Source: Limisphaerales bacterium (GTDB lineage: Bacteria; Verrucomicrobiota; Verrucomicrobiia; Limisphaerales; AAA164-E04). From it: a stretch of 64,000 bases of DNA. Positions within the stretch are counted from its first letter, which is position 1; each line of letters starts with the position of its first letter. Positions 54,558 through 63,464 of the stretch are shown here, one piece after another. Made by a program: the position numbers and the translations under genes. Location of the stretch: contig JAMASS010000015.1 in assembly GCA_024761205.1 (NCBI GenBank), positions 1 through 64,000 on the forward strand. The letters are read 5' to 3'. Under the pieces are notes generated by a model, which did no database searches, was not told the DNA's origin, and saw only the letters and a program-made list of their open reading frames with translations.

Positions 54558-55913
54558 ATGCGGAAGTTCCCGGGCGACAAATGGCATTTTGGTTGTCTGT
54601 TTGTGTTGCTCCTTGCGATTGTCTGTATTTGAAGGGTCTTTTTGTCGGTGCAAACCCGAGCCAATGAATTCCCTGATGCGGGAGGAACGGAAATACACGT
54701 TTCACCCACCCGGGGGCGCCGACTCGAATTCGGGGGCGAGCCCGAGTCACTCGGTGGCTAGTTTTGGCTCGGGTTTTGTCGTTGGCAATGCCCGGATCCA
54801 AGATTGTGCTGCATGAGGTGCTCTACTTTGAGGGAGCTCTTTTTGTTTCGCGATCGGGTGCCCTCAGTCATCCGATCGTGATTGAGAACGCGCCCGGGGC
54901 AATCCCAATCTTGGATGGGATTCATCGGTAATCGTCTCCGAAAGGGGGGGGCGCACTGGCAACTGCGTGGCCTTACGGTTCCATACTATGGGTTTGGTCC
55001 GTTCCATTGAGGTGTGTATCTTGATGGTGCGGATTACATCCTCATCGATCGTTGTCATTTCCGATATAATGTTGTGGGAGTCGGCATCAGGCAGGCTGCC
55101 GACTTCAATACGATTCGGCACGGTTTTTTCTCGGATGCCCCAATCTCTACCTGGTCTTGGCGGGTAGTAAAGTCTGGAGGTGTATGATATAAAAGAGGCG
55201 AGGTCCTGGCCTACGGAAGTGATGAACCGAACACGGGAAATGGCATTCGATTTAATCGATTCAGCAATCTGTTTATAGTGCCCACTTGTATTACTCTCGA
55301 CTTGCTGGCTCCACGTGTGACATGGATTTTTATGATGATGTGGCGTTCGCTTGTCGTGGTGATGCAGTCAAAACAGACGATGCTGGCATCAATATTCGGA
55401 CTTACCGTAACCGTTGTTTGACTTTCTCACTGGCGTTTCTGTGGCTCCTGCCGCGGTCGGACCTACGTACATTTTTCGGAATCAATTGAGTAGTTGGCAC
55501 ACGGTTGATGGCTTTGAGGGCTCCCGATCAAGTTGAATGTAAGTTCGGGTGTTGAGCCTCCAATTTGTCTTTCTATCACTAATACTTGTTATACGGATCA
55601 GCCAAGGGCAGGACGGTTTTCTATGTAAAGAGCGTGGTGATTGGTCGAATGTCATTTCGCGAAACAACATCTACCTGGAAACCGATTATACGCTAGATAG
55701 TGCGCAGCGATCTGAATGCAGTGGATTTCGACTTTGATGATCTGTTTTCCAGTCACCGCATTCGCTTTACCCGGTAGGGAAGCCGGCCCGGAGGCTAGTG
55801 CAATTAAGTTTGATTTGTCTGGCGCGCTGGTGGCTGGAGATAACGGTGACTTCGAGTTGACTGATATGGCCTCCGGTGTGGTGCGGTTCTATCGGTCGAT
55901 ACGAATGAACTGA
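54558..55913 (+). pseudogene. Right-handed parallel beta-helix protein, multiply frameshifted
   Basis: ATG 54558 gives a signal-like start (HFGCLFVLLLAIVCI). Fragments follow in order over several plus-strand frames: VYLDGADYILIDRCHFRYNV and VGVGIRQAADFNTI, then YSRLAGSTCDMDFYDDVAFA, TDDAGINIRTYRNR, GVSVAPAAVGPTYIFRNQLS, SNVISRNNIYLETDYTLDS, and a last piece FDLSGALVAGDNGDFELTDM. The repeated NxI/YxNxF rungs are those of pectate-lyase-like beta helices. Perhaps ten frame changes or stops interrupt it. An intact version would be a secreted polysaccharide-active protein of about 450 residues. It overlaps the end of ybeY by 25 bases. Confidence 0.75.
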
Positions 55914-56434
55914 CGGGAAGGCTTCGGAGTGCGGACACTCTTGTTCGGGGGGGCATTCTGAACATCGGCGGGATGCGGAACCCTTTCGAGTTGATTGAGA
56001 TTTTGACTTTTTCGGAGCCATCGCATGATGCGCTCTTCGTGGCGCTTTATGGTTCGGCGAGCCGCCGGTGTTTGGTCATCGTAGCCCTTGAGGTGTAGTA
56101 GGGCGTGTACGTGGTAGCGTATGAGCTCATCGGGCCAAGTGGTTTCAAATTTTTTCGCCTGAACCCTCGCGACGCCCGGGCAGATGTAGAGCTGGGCGAG
56201 GAAGATCTTGTGATCGGGATCTTCGGCTAGGTCGAAGGTGATCACATCCGTTGGGCCTTGGTGATTGAGGAATTTCTGATTCACTGCGGCCATATGCTTT
56301 TTAGTGACTAGGTGAAAACAGCATTCGCCTTGGAAGTCGGCGAATTCGGTATTGATGACAGTTTGAATGGTTTTGCGCAGGAAACGTCCGTCGACGTGAC
56401 AGTCTCGCTGTGAATTCTTGAAGGAGATTTCCAA
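55889..56434 (-). CDS. ybeY: Endoribonuclease YbeY, rRNA maturation
   Basis: This 181-residue metalloprotein family member processes 16S rRNA and takes part in ribosome quality control. The fold is marked by NQKFLNHQGPTDVITFDLAE and the zinc site RYHVHALLHLKGYDD. Two His (110 and 114) are kept, but the third ligand position is Asp120 where most bacteria have His (GYDH). Comparable changes are known in other phyla. An extra basic, Pro-rich tail of about 40 residues follows the domain. The gene starts 14 bases after phoH, the classical phoH-ybeY order, so co-transcription is expected. Confidence 0.92.
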   Translation of the reverse strand: MEISFKNSQRDCHVDGRFLRKTIQTVINTEFADFQGECCFHLVTKKHMAAVNQKFLNHQGPTDVITFDLAEDPDHKIFLAQLYICPGVARVQAKKFETTWPDELIRYHVHALLHLKGYDDQTPAARRTIKRHEERIMRWLRKSQNLNQLERVPHPADVQNAPPNKSVRTPKPSRQFIRIDR

Positions 56435-56448
56435 GGCTTGGAACGACG

Positions 56449-57450
56449 CTAATTGTTTGGTGAGTCGGTTCGAGTCTGATCGGGTTGATCTGTGGTGCCT
56501 TGATTTCGGTGGGTTTCGTAGGCCGCGATGATCTTTTTCACCAAGGGGTGCCGGATGACGTCCTGTTTCCGAAACTCGACGATGGCAATATCTCGGACTC
56601 GTTTGAGGGCCGTCTTGGCTTCCTTGAGTCCGGAAGGTTTTTGAGGCGGCAAGTCAATTTGCGTGGGGTCCCCGGTGACAACGGTGCGTGAGTTGATCCC
56701 GAGGCGAGTGAGAAACATGAACATTTGTTCGGTGGTCGCATTTTGTGCTTCATCGAGAATGATAAACGAGTTGTTGAGGGTGCGGCCGCGCATGTAGGCG
56801 AGCGGCGCGATCTCAATGGTTCCTCGATCCATGTGCTTTTGAATCTCCTCAGCGGGAAGCATATCGTGGAGGGCGTCGTGCAAGGGCCGAAGGTAGGGCG
56901 CTAGTTTTTCGTAAAGGTCGCCGGGGAGAAAGCCCAGTGCTTCGCCTGCTTCTACCGCCGGTCGGGTCAGGATGATTCGCGCGACTGTATTGGCCTTAAG
57001 AAACGAAACTGCCATGGCCATCGCCAAATAGGTCTTCCCAGTCCCGGCAGGGCCGATGCCGAAGGTGGCATCGTGTTTTCGAATGGCTTCGAGGTAGGCT
57101 TTTTGGACGGTGGTCTTTGGTGAGATCGGTGCCTTGCGCGGCGATGTTTGGATGCGATCTTCCAGGAGCTTTTGCAAGGTCTCCGAGCCGTGCTCTTTTA
57201 TGATGGTTAGCGACTGAGAGAATTCGCGATTTCGAATTGGCGTGCCTGCGCGAAGTGAGGAATCGATCAGCTCGAACAGCTTTTGCGCTTGGGCGATGGA
57301 CTCATCACTGCCATCGAGCTTGATCCAGCCGTCACGGCAGGTGACCTTCACCCCGAGCTCTTGCTCGACGGCTTGGAGATTTCGAGTTTCGTTATTGAAG
57401 AGTTGTTGGGCCTGTCGGGCGCTTTCGAAGTGGAGCGTTTGGGTCGGCAT
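56449..57450 (-). CDS. phoH: PhoH-like ATPase
   Basis: This 333-residue cytoplasmic P-loop ATPase of the PhoH family has an N-terminal KH-like part with LGVKVTCRDGWIKLDGSDES, Walker A GPAGTGKT (133-140) and Walker B FIILDEAQNAT, with TRPAVEAGEALGFLPGDLYE between them. The role is RNA-related; it is commonly found with ybeY and takes part in RNA or ribosome metabolism. It lies between a HIT-family gene (22 bases upstream) and ybeY (14 bases downstream), all on the minus strand, so these three form an operon. No lesion is visible. Confidence 0.95.
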   Translation of the reverse strand: MPTQTLHFESARQAQQLFNNETRNLQAVEQELGVKVTCRDGWIKLDGSDESIAQAQKLFELIDSSLRAGTPIRNREFSQSLTIIKEHGSETLQKLLEDRIQTSPRKAPISPKTTVQKAYLEAIRKHDATFGIGPAGTGKTYLAMAMAVSFLKANTVARIILTRPAVEAGEALGFLPGDLYEKLAPYLRPLHDALHDMLPAEEIQKHMDRGTIEIAPLAYMRGRTLNNSFIILDEAQNATTEQMFMFLTRLGINSRTVVTGDPTQIDLPPQKPSGLKEAKTALKRVRDIAIVEFRKQDVIRHPLVKKIIAAYETHRNQGTTDQPDQTRTDSPNN

Positions 57451-57472
57451 TCAGTGGATTGCGAAAGAAAAT

Positions 57473-57967
57473 TTAAGGGTGATGGGGGAACGCTTCGCGA
57501 ATTTTGGCTGCGGTTTCCATCAGGGCTTCCGGTACGACTCCGGTATGGGCGATCACCGGCATGAAGTTCGAGTCACCGCTCCAACGGGGCACAACATGAT
57601 AGTGAAGGTGTTCTTCAATTCCTGCTCCGGCGACTTTGCCCAGATTGAGCCCGACGTTGAATCCATCGGGATCCATCACGGCTTTGAGCACTCGGATGGA
57701 TCGGCGGGTCATGAGCATGAGTGCTGAGAGTTCGGTATCGTCGAGGTCCTCGAGTTCGGATGTTTCTTTGTAAGGCACAACCATGAGATGTCCCCCATTG
57801 TAAGGGTAGCGGTTCATTAAGACAAAGCAGTGCCGGTCTCGGTGAACGACGAGATTGGTGATGTCATCATCGCTTTGCGCAATGCGGGTGAATAGTGATT
57901 CAGCACCTTTCGGAGGTTTAGGGGATAAGATGTAGCTAATCCGCCACGGGGCATGAAGACTTTCCAT
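57473..57967 (-). CDS. HIT-family nucleotide hydrolase/phosphorylase
   Basis: The start at ATG 57967 gives 164 residues and removes an N-terminal extension that does not fit the family. The core has NRYPYNGGHLMVVPYKETSE and the histidine triad EEHLHYHVVPRWSGD, where the middle His forms a covalent nucleotidyl intermediate. HIT proteins of this type act on dinucleoside polyphosphates or adenylylated substrates. The sequence is close to the AP4A phosphorylase-like group found upstream of phoH in several phyla. The 22-base gap to phoH suggests a shared transcript. The gap of 147 bases upstream to the lipoprotein remnant holds no other gene. Confidence 0.92.
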   Translation of the reverse strand: MESLHAPWRISYILSPKPPKGAESLFTRIAQSDDDITNLVVHRDRHCFVLMNRYPYNGGHLMVVPYKETSELEDLDDTELSALMLMTRRSIRVLKAVMDPDGFNVGLNLGKVAGAGIEEHLHYHVVPRWSGDSNFMPVIAHTGVVPEALMETAAKIREAFPHHP

Positions 57968-58114
57968 GGCTGCGATTTTGCACGAGGAATGGTGAAAGGT
58001 CAAAATTTGGCGGTTTGCCAAATCCAAATCCCGAAGTGCCTTGCCACCGGCCGGCAACGCTCCTTTTCTGAACTGCTTGCGCCGGCGCTTGCCGGGGGCA
58101 TTGCCGCGTGAAGC

Positions 58115-58541
58115 TCACATCTCCCCGCCCAAAGAGCTGTCTCCGGACAACACCTTGGTTACTTTGTCGTTTTGATCGTATTCAACGGTCAGGTAGAAAG
58201 TCTCACCTTGCATGGCTTCAATGGGCGTGCCGGCGATTTCCCAAAGGCCAAGAGTGGCCAGGTCAAGCGCCCCGTGAGCCAATGCCCGTCCTGCGTTGGG
58301 GGCATTGCCGCGCGAGAGTTTGAACACGTCCACTCGTTTGTCTTTCAAAGCTATAGTTTTATGAGGCTGGCCCAGGTTTCACGATCACGATGGAGCGCTC
58401 TTGCCCGATGTCCAGCATCGTCAGGTTGGCGTCGGGCTTGCCTTTCATCGCCATAAATACCGAACAGCCGCAAAAGAGTATCGTGAGCAGCAAAAAGGCT
58501 GAAATCCTAGCGATTTTGAGGAAAGAGAGAGTGGCGATCAT
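58115..58541 (-). pseudogene. Small lipoprotein split by a frameshift
   Basis: The first frame (58541-58359) gives a lipoprotein signal, ISAFLLLTILFCGCSVFMAM, and then LTMLDIGQERSIVIV. After a shift within GTGAAACCTGGGCCAG (about 58365-58380) the text continues LGQPHKTIALKDKRVDVFKL, then APNAGRALAHGALDLATLGL and WEIAGTPIEAMQGETFYLTV. Joined, this is one lipoprotein of about 140 residues with the GTPIE stretch seen in a small family of unknown function in this phylum. A single-base change would restore it, so a sequencing or assembly error is possible. The 15-base string GGGGGCATTGCCGCG occurs here and again at about 58095. Confidence 0.75.
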
Positions 58542-58799
58542 ATTTTTGACTCGAAAGGTTCTGGTTTCATTGAGACGTTCAGGCTTCTTTGTAGAGATGG
58601 CCCTTTCTTTGTGGCAAGAAAAAAATCCGCGGCAAGGGAGGTTTTATGATTGGCGGCGGAAAGGCGCCCTGTCTCCAGAGCCTCGGGGAGTGAGTGGCGA
58701 ACTTTTGCATCGACAAAGATGTCGGTTTCTCCTTCAACTAGCTCTCTTCCGTGCCGAGCGGCTCACATGAACGCCGTTTGGTGGCAGTGGGGAAGTTGA

Positions 58800-61700
58800 A
58801 TGAGCGACCATCAAAAAGGCCAAGTGGACAAAGAGGCGAAGAGTTCTGCTGTGCCTAATCCGGCCTCCGCTGCCGCTCCGAAAACGCCCGCCAAAACCCG
58901 TTTCTTCAGAAAGTTCGATTGGATGGTTGCCGGGCTAACGGGTTTCCTCGTCTTTTTAGGCTACTTTTACACGCTGGCTCCGGATGTCACTTTGGAGGAT
59001 AGCGGGGAATTGGCCGTTGGCTCCTACTACGCAGGGGTGCCGCATCCGCCGGGGTATCCGGTTTGGACGATCTATACCTGGCTGTTCACCGTCTTGGTCC
59101 CGGTTTCCAATATCGCTTTTCGGGTCGGATTGGCATCAGCTTTCGCCGGGGCCTGCAGTTGCGGGCTTTTGGCGCTGATGGTGTCTCGGGGCAGCGGGAT
59201 GATCATCAAGGGGATTCCGGATTTGAGCGCCATTTCGTCCCGCACGGAGAGAGCGATCTCAGGTGTATCCGGTTGGGCGGCGGGAATGCTGCTTGGATTC
59301 AACGGTTTCATGTGGTCGCAGGCAGTGATCGTCGAGGTTTATACGTTGAGCGTGTTTTCATTGATGGGCGTCTTTGTCTGCCTGATGCGCTGGATGTATA
59401 TTCCCGAGGAACGGAAATACCTTTATTGGGCGTTCTTTCTCTTCGGAATCTGCTTTAACAATCATCAAACTCTCGTGGTCACGGCGATTGGATTGGAGGT
59501 TGCCATTGCTGCGACCAATCCCCGTCTGGGACGGGATTTGTTTTTGGGGAATTCGATTGTTTATGTACTGGGTTTGATCGCGAAGTGGAATGGGGTAATC
59601 ACCGCGTTTGATGCCAATCTGCCGCTATTCATCATCTATAACTCGGTTGGGTTTTGCTCGATCGCTGCGTTTGTTTGGTTGTGGTCGCAAACCCGCGAAA
59701 TCATGACTGAATGGCTGCCGGTTGTCATGATGCTGATGGTGTGGTTGGTGGGGCTTTCGTTTTATTTCTATATGCCGCTCACCTCGGCGACCAACCCGCC
59801 AATGAACTGGGGGTATCCGCGAACTTGGGAGGGGTTTGTCCATACCTTCACTCGCGGACAGTACGAAGGAACCAATCCAACCACATCGATTTTCCGTTTC
59901 GTGCAACAGGTCCGGTTGTACATGAAAGGCGCCAGTCAGGAGTTTAATCCGATCATGATGTGCGTCGCCTTGGTGCCGTTTGGTTTTTTTAAGCGGATGG
60001 GGAAGCGAGAGCGTGCTTGGATGACCGGACTTACAGGAATCTTCTTCTGTCTGGCGGTGGTTCTGATGATTCTCTTGAATCCACCTCCTGGCCGGCAGAG
60101 TCAGGAGTTGAATCGCGTTTTCTTCACGCCGTCTCACGCGGTCATCGCCATCTGGGCTGGATATGGGCTGAGTTTGATCGCGGCTCTCTTAGTGGCGCGT
60201 TACCGGGACTTCCGACCGCATGCCATCGCTGGTGGCGCCGTGGCATTAGGCATCGCGCTCTATCTTTGGGCTTTGCTTGAGCGGGTGCATCCGCTGGATA
60301 AGTTTACGGCGATTTATCTCGTTGTGTGCGTCGCCACTTTTCTTGTTGGATTGGCGGCGTGCCCCAAAAAAGTGCCTCTGCGAGTCGTGCTGGTATTGTT
60401 CTCGATATTGCCTCTGCACTCGGTGTTCTCGCATTGGTGGCAAAATGAAAAGCGAGGGCATCTGTATGGCTATTGGTTTGGGCACGACATGTTCAAACCG
60501 CCGTTTGATATCTATCCGGAAATGGAGAAGAATGCGATCTTGTTCGGTGGCACGGATCCCGGCCGATTCAATCCAACGTACATGATCTTTTGTGAGAGCT
60601 TCATCCCGCCGTCCAAGAAGCCGAGGGATCCGGATTTCGATCGTCGAGACGTTTACTTGATTACCCAAAACGCCCTCGCCGATCACACTTACTTAGACTA
60701 TATCCGTGCCCATTATTTCCGCAGCGCACAAAAGGATCCGCCGTTCTTCCAAGAGATGCTGCGGTCCGAGAAATCTCGAGAACTGGAAAAGACCAATATG
60801 TTGGCGCGGATCGTGGCACCGTTGGATCGGGCCATCTCGGCGTTTGGTGCGTCTGTCGAGGCGTCTCGGCGGGCGGACGGGCTCTATCCTGACATCGAAA
60901 TCTACACACCTTCGGCTGAAGATTTCACGGCTGCCTGGCTTGATTACGCGGCGGATGTCCAACGCCGCCTTCAATTGAATCAATTGAAGGCGGGCGAGAT
61001 CGTGACGCAGGGCGGGCATGTTTCGCCCCAAGGACAGGCGGCGGTCATGGCGATCAACGCCATCTTAGCGAAGGTCATTTTTGACAAAAACCCAGACCAT
61101 GAGTTTTACATTGAGGAGAGCTATCCGTTGGATTGGATGTTCCCGCATCTGTCGCCTTACGGGATCATTCTCAAGTTAAACCGTGAGCCGGTCGAAGCGA
61201 TCACGGTGGAGATGATGGATCGGGACCGGAAATTCTGGGGACTCTACATGGAGCGGTTGATCGGAGACTGGATTACTCCTGAGACCACCATCGAAGAATT
61301 GGTGGCGTTTGCCAAGCGGGTCTATATCCGAAGGGATCTAAGCGGCTATCAGGGCGAGACCAAGTTTTTAAGGGAAGATTGGGCCCAGAAAGCCTTTTCC
61401 AAGGCTCGGAGTGCGATTGCCGGGGTTTACGCTTTTCGTCTATCACCTCAGTGCCCACGGGAGCTTCGCCCGAAGACGCCGGAAGAAGAGCAGCGGTTGC
61501 TGGAAGAGGCTGAATTGGCTTTTCGGCAAGCCTTCGCCTTGTGCCCTTACAGCCCGGAGGCGATTCTGCGGTATTCAAATCTGCTGGCCACGGTCAACCG
61601 CTTGAACGACGCCATCATGCTGACGCGGACCTGCTACGAATTCGACCGGGAGAACGAAGGCATCCGGCAGATACTCCAACAACTGAACCTGATGAAGCAG

Positions 61701-62192
61701 GGGCAGGCTACGATGCAGCAATTGCAAAATGAGGTTACTCAGTTGGAGCGGCAGCACGCTCTGAGCCCGATGAATCTGGATGTGACCTTTAAGCTCGTTT
61801 CGAAGTATGTGGCACTGAGGAGAACCAACGAAGCGTTGAAATTGTTGGAGGCGATCGTCAAAAACGACGACTCTTCACCCACCGCGCTGCTTTCTGCTTC
61901 CGGTGCTTATATGCAATTGAGGCGCTACGAGGATCTGGAGTTGGCTCTGGCCAAACTCGTTGAGCGGATGCCGGATGATCCCGAGGCGCTTTATGACTTG
62001 GCCGCTACCCAAGCATTGTTGCAGAAGCATTCTGAGGCGATTGAGAATCTGGGACGAGCACTGGAGATGGATCGTCAGCGAACCGACCGGATTCCGGGGA
62101 CTCCAAAGCTTTCGCAAAGAGCGCAGCAGGACGGTCGATTCAATGGGATCCGCCTCTTGCCGGAATTCCGCCAGCTCATTACCGCACAGTAA
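58800..62192 (+). CDS. DUF2723 membrane protein with C-terminal TPR region
   Basis: The protein has 1130 residues; GGGGAAG lies just before the ATG. After a soluble start of about 40 residues, about a dozen membrane helices follow, the first at LTGFLVFLGYFYTLAPDVTL. The loop DSGELAVGSYYAGVPHPPGY matches the DUF2723 family, which resembles protein-O-mannosyltransferases and has an acidic pair early in the chain (DVTLEDSGE). A large extracytoplasmic part follows, and the last 200 residues contain tetratricopeptide-like helices (PEEEQRLLEEAELAFRQAFA, DDPEALYDLAATQALLQKHS). A glycosyltransferase role on lipid-linked sugar is possible but unproven. The 3' end overlaps the convergent SIS gene by 14 bases. 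Confidence 0.9.
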   Translation: MSDHQKGQVDKEAKSSAVPNPASAAAPKTPAKTRFFRKFDWMVAGLTGFLVFLGYFYTLAPDVTLEDSGELAVGSYYAGVPHPPGYPVWTIYTWLFTVLVPVSNIAFRVGLASAFAGACSCGLLALMVSRGSGMIIKGIPDLSAISSRTERAISGVSGWAAGMLLGFNGFMWSQAVIVEVYTLSVFSLMGVFVCLMRWMYIPEERKYLYWAFFLFGICFNNHQTLVVTAIGLEVAIAATNPRLGRDLFLGNSIVYVLGLIAKWNGVITAFDANLPLFIIYNSVGFCSIAAFVWLWSQTREIMTEWLPVVMMLMVWLVGLSFYFYMPLTSATNPPMNWGYPRTWEGFVHTFTRGQYEGTNPTTSIFRFVQQVRLYMKGASQEFNPIMMCVALVPFGFFKRMGKRERAWMTGLTGIFFCLAVVLMILLNPPPGRQSQELNRVFFTPSHAVIAIWAGYGLSLIAALLVARYRDFRPHAIAGGAVALGIALYLWALLERVHPLDKFTAIYLVVCVATFLVGLAACPKKVPLRVVLVLFSILPLHSVFSHWWQNEKRGHLYGYWFGHDMFKPPFDIYPEMEKNAILFGGTDPGRFNPTYMIFCESFIPPSKKPRDPDFDRRDVYLITQNALADHTYLDYIRAHYFRSAQKDPPFFQEMLRSEKSRELEKTNMLARIVAPLDRAISAFGASVEASRRADGLYPDIEIYTPSAEDFTAAWLDYAADVQRRLQLNQLKAGEIVTQGGHVSPQGQAAVMAINAILAKVIFDKNPDHEFYIEESYPLDWMFPHLSPYGIILKLNREPVEAITVEMMDRDRKFWGLYMERLIGDWITPETTIEELVAFAKRVYIRRDLSGYQGETKFLREDWAQKAFSKARSAIAGVYAFRLSPQCPRELRPKTPEEEQRLLEEAELAFRQAFALCPYSPEAILRYSNLLATVNRLNDAIMLTRTCYEFDRENEGIRQILQQLNLMKQGQATMQQLQNEVTQLERQHALSPMNLDVTFKLVSKYVALRRTNEALKLLEAIVKNDDSSPTALLSASGAYMQLRRYEDLELALAKLVERMPDDPEALYDLAATQALLQKHSEAIENLGRALEMDRQRTDRIPGTPKLSQRAQQDGRFNGIRLLPEFRQLITAQ

Positions 62193-62787
62193 GTTGTTCG
62201 CTGAGATCTTCGTTTGAGACGGCTACGGACTCGGCGTTTTCCATAAATACGTAACAGAGCATGTGACAGACGCCCATATGGGCGTCTTCAACTCGACCGT
62301 AGTGTTGGGAATCGATGATAATCACCTCGTCTGCGAGGTCTGCTAGCGCCCCTTGCTTGGAGCCGACGAGTGCTATAGTTTGCAGTCCGTTCTCTTTAGC
62401 CCAGGAGATGGCCTTGACCAGATTAGGGGAATTGCCACTGACGCTCATCGTGAAGGCGATATCCTTGGGGGCTGCGTAATTCTCAAGCTGTCGTTGGAAA
62501 ACATCTTCATAGGCGTAGTCATTGCTGATGGCGGTCATCCAGCTGACGTTGTCATTGAGTGAGAGTATCTTAAATCGTTTGCCGAGGGCGTCGGATGAGC
62601 TCTTGCCAAGATCAGTGGCAAAGTGCGAAGCATTAGCAGCGCTGCCGCCATTTCCGAAGACAAAGATCTGCCTCCCCGATAGATGCGCCTCCTCAAGGAT
62701 TCTTGCGACCCTGACAACTTGATCTTGATTGATCGAGTCGATCGCCTGTTTTTGTCTGTTGATGTAGTTTTCCACCCACTGTTTCAT
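62179..62787 (-). CDS. SIS-domain sugar-phosphate isomerase, GmhA-like
   Basis: From ATG 62787 (MKQWVENYINRQKQAIDSI) the protein has 202 residues; a start at 62832 adds 15 unlikely residues. It is a single SIS domain with GNGGSAANASHFATDLGK and TMSVSGNSPNLVKAISWAKE, the phosphosugar-binding loops of phosphoheptose isomerase (GmhA) and relatives. The closing ESVAVSNEDL is also typical. GmhA converts sedoheptulose 7-phosphate for heptose synthesis, and the DUF2723 gene facing it could also belong to surface glycan making. The convergent overlap of 14 bases with that gene leaves no room for separate terminators. Confidence 0.88.
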   Translation of the reverse strand: MKQWVENYINRQKQAIDSINQDQVVRVARILEEAHLSGRQIFVFGNGGSAANASHFATDLGKSSSDALGKRFKILSLNDNVSWMTAISNDYAYEDVFQRQLENYAAPKDIAFTMSVSGNSPNLVKAISWAKENGLQTIALVGSKQGALADLADEVIIIDSQHYGRVEDAHMGVCHMLCYVFMENAESVAVSNEDLSEQLTVR

Positions 62788-62889
62788 GCGGAAGCATTTT
62801 TGATAGCCTCGGGAGTTCGAGGCAATCCTCAATTTGTTTTTTTGGACGGTCTGTTTGGGAGAGAGTAGCCGTGGTCAAAGGGAAGGCCG

Positions 62890-63420
62890 GGTGGATTCAT
62901 CCATTTCCTGCCCGCAGTTTGCGATTGAAATGAGCGAGATGGAGACTGTCTTGATGCCTATGCCCGGCATACCGCAACGGGTCTGTCTGAACGGAAGACT
63001 CTGACCTTCAAGAATTCGCGATCGCCGGTGATGAGAAGGAGTGGCGGTGCATCGGCTCCTACGCGATGGAGCGGGGCCGGGCCATTTCATCAACGTTTGT
63101 CGAGTCCAATCATGTTGGGTAGGTAGCCGCCTGCGGAATGACGGGAGACGAAGATGTCGTCGGGAGAGCCACCGTATTCTTTGATGTTCAAAAAGTCTAA
63201 GCTGCGGCAGCATCTTCAAGGTAGGCTGGCGGCTTGGATTTGAGGTGGAGGCGGTAATTTACCACGGCGGCGATGCCTTGTCCTTTCGATCGTTCGGGGA
63301 CGGAACGATGCTCCCCTTTTTAGGCCACCGCTGTGAAATGCGGTAACGATCGTGGAAAAGTCAACTGTTGGCGCTAGGTGTGAGGAGGATATGGGTGTGC
63401 GTTCAGGACATCTCAAATGC
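62890..63420 (-). pseudogene. Alpha/beta-hydrolase (esterase-like), frameshifted
   Basis: On the minus strand I read KGQGIAAVVNYRLHLKSKPP with AYLEDAAAA, then in another frame NIKEYGGSPDDIFVSRHSAG and GYLPNMIGLDKR. Later comes DAPPLLLITGDREF. This is the core of a BD-FAE/esterase-type hydrolase with the nucleophile elbow normally GHSAGG and here RHSAGG. At least three frame changes are present. The family acts on acylated sugars, which fits the sulfatase gene that starts just beyond it in the opposite direction. Confidence 0.72.
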
Positions 63421-63464
63421 TTTGCTTGTTTGATCCCTTGGAAACAGGCTTAATTGGTCCCACT

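Noticed and set aside
58390-58770. Plus-strand 126-residue open frame
   Set aside because: It is antisense to the lipoprotein remnant and has no ribosome site or family features.
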